Source: Rhodospirillaceae bacterium (lineage in GTDB: Bacteria > Pseudomonadota > Alphaproteobacteria > UBA8366). From it: a stretch of 37,632 bases of DNA. The DNA lies in assembly GCA_002711555.1 (NCBI GenBank), contig PARQ01000002.1, forward strand, positions 80,956 through 118,587, read 5' to 3'. The position numbers and the translations under genes were made by a program. Below the pieces are notes generated by a model that searched no databases, was not told the origin of the DNA, and saw nothing but the letters and a program-made list of their open reading frames with translations. Positions 37,334 to 37,632 of the stretch are shown piece by piece (within the stretch, counting starts at the first letter, position 1; every line of letters begins with the position of its first letter).

Positions 37334-37632
37334 CTACTTTTTTGTGCTAAAGTTTGTCTCTGTAGCTTGGGACTGAATAGCTTTCTGAAGCTTTTCGAAA
37401 GCGCGCGCCTCTATTTGCCGAACTCGTTCTCGGCTAATCCCAAATTCATGGCTCAATTCTTCCAAGGTCATAGAGTCATCTTCCAAACGGCGCATTTTAA
37501 TTATACGTTTTTCTCGCTCGTTTAGGATGGCCATGGCATTCGACAGCATCTCGCGCCGTTTTTGCAATTCTTGCGCTTCGGCAACCTGAATTTCTTGACT
37601 TTCAGTTTCATCCTCTAGCCAGTCTTGCCATT
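37334..37632 (-). CDS. rpoH: RNA polymerase sigma factor RpoH, C-terminal part
   Basis: The minus-strand frame is open to the right edge and encodes the last 99 residues. It reads WQDWLEDE..., then the region 4 helix-turn-helix LEELSHEFGISRERVRQIEA, which binds the -35 element, then a Lys-rich end. WQDWLxD before region 4 is typical for sigma-32. The heat-shock sigma factor redirects RNA polymerase to chaperone and protease promoters. The ATG-like internal starts are not the gene start, since the conserved frame continues past the window. It converges with the membrane protein gene without any intervening base. Confidence 0.93.
   Translation of the reverse strand, partial: WQDWLEDETESQEIQVAEAQELQKRREMLSNAMAILNEREKRIIKMRRLEDDSMTLEELSHEFGISRERVRQIEARAFEKLQKAIQSQATETNFSTKK

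Overview
The window looks like a chromosomal segment from an alphaproteobacterium, probably a Rhodospirillales-like and possibly marine or uncultivated lineage. This is inferred from the gene order serC-serA...purA...rpoH, the alphaproteobacterial type of SerC, a TctC/Bug-family binding protein, the moderate-to-low GC content and the many acyl-CoA/CoA-transferase genes. There is no rRNA, tRNA, CRISPR array, insertion sequence or phage gene. Most of the window is ordinary metabolism with some accessory islands.

Layout. (1) 1-5285 is a catabolic-looking block: a truncated tripartite-tricarboxylate-type binding protein (-), an MmgE/PrpD protein (+), a class III CoA-transferase (-) and an acyl-CoA dehydrogenase (-). 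(2) 5401-10896 is a tight plus-strand run: a fluoroacetate/haloacetate dehalogenase-like hydrolase, then rmlA, rmlC and rmlD (no rmlB in the window), a multi-span membrane glycosyltransferase and a 2OG-Fe(II) oxygenase. A convergent gene next to it encodes a fused GT2 glycosyltransferase and SAM methyltransferase. This part probably makes and decorates a rhamnose-containing surface glycan. (3) 12999-16592 holds a biotin carboxylase and a 74-residue biotin carrier protein without a carboxyltransferase, then an MFS transporter and a 62-residue ribbon-helix-helix-like protein. (4) 16729-20336 holds an SH3-tailed lipoprotein, a membrane-anchored ankyrin protein and an orphan MlaC-like protein.

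(5) 20676-27735 carries folP-folK, an FAD-linked 2-hydroxyacid dehydrogenase with a long-form acyl-CoA dehydrogenase, the tRNA t6A enzyme TsaC/Sua5, and a tartrate/D-malate dehydrogenase. (6) 27837-29870 is thiC with a clear TPP riboswitch and a candidate promoter. (7) 30111-34565 is serC-serA and purA. (8) 34739-37333 is a gene pair I find the most novel-looking: a tail-anchored pseudokinase (HRD changed to HRA, no visible beta3 lysine) followed at 6 bp by a small membrane protein. The pair ends flush against rpoH, whose C-terminal part closes the window on the minus strand.

Several convergent gene pairs have almost no space between their stop codons (2 bp, a 9 bp overlap, 19 bp, 0 bp), so classical terminators cannot lie between them. 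Many upstream start positions are extensions; I moved starts to ATG or GTG codons with a Shine-Dalgarno sequence where the sequence supports it.
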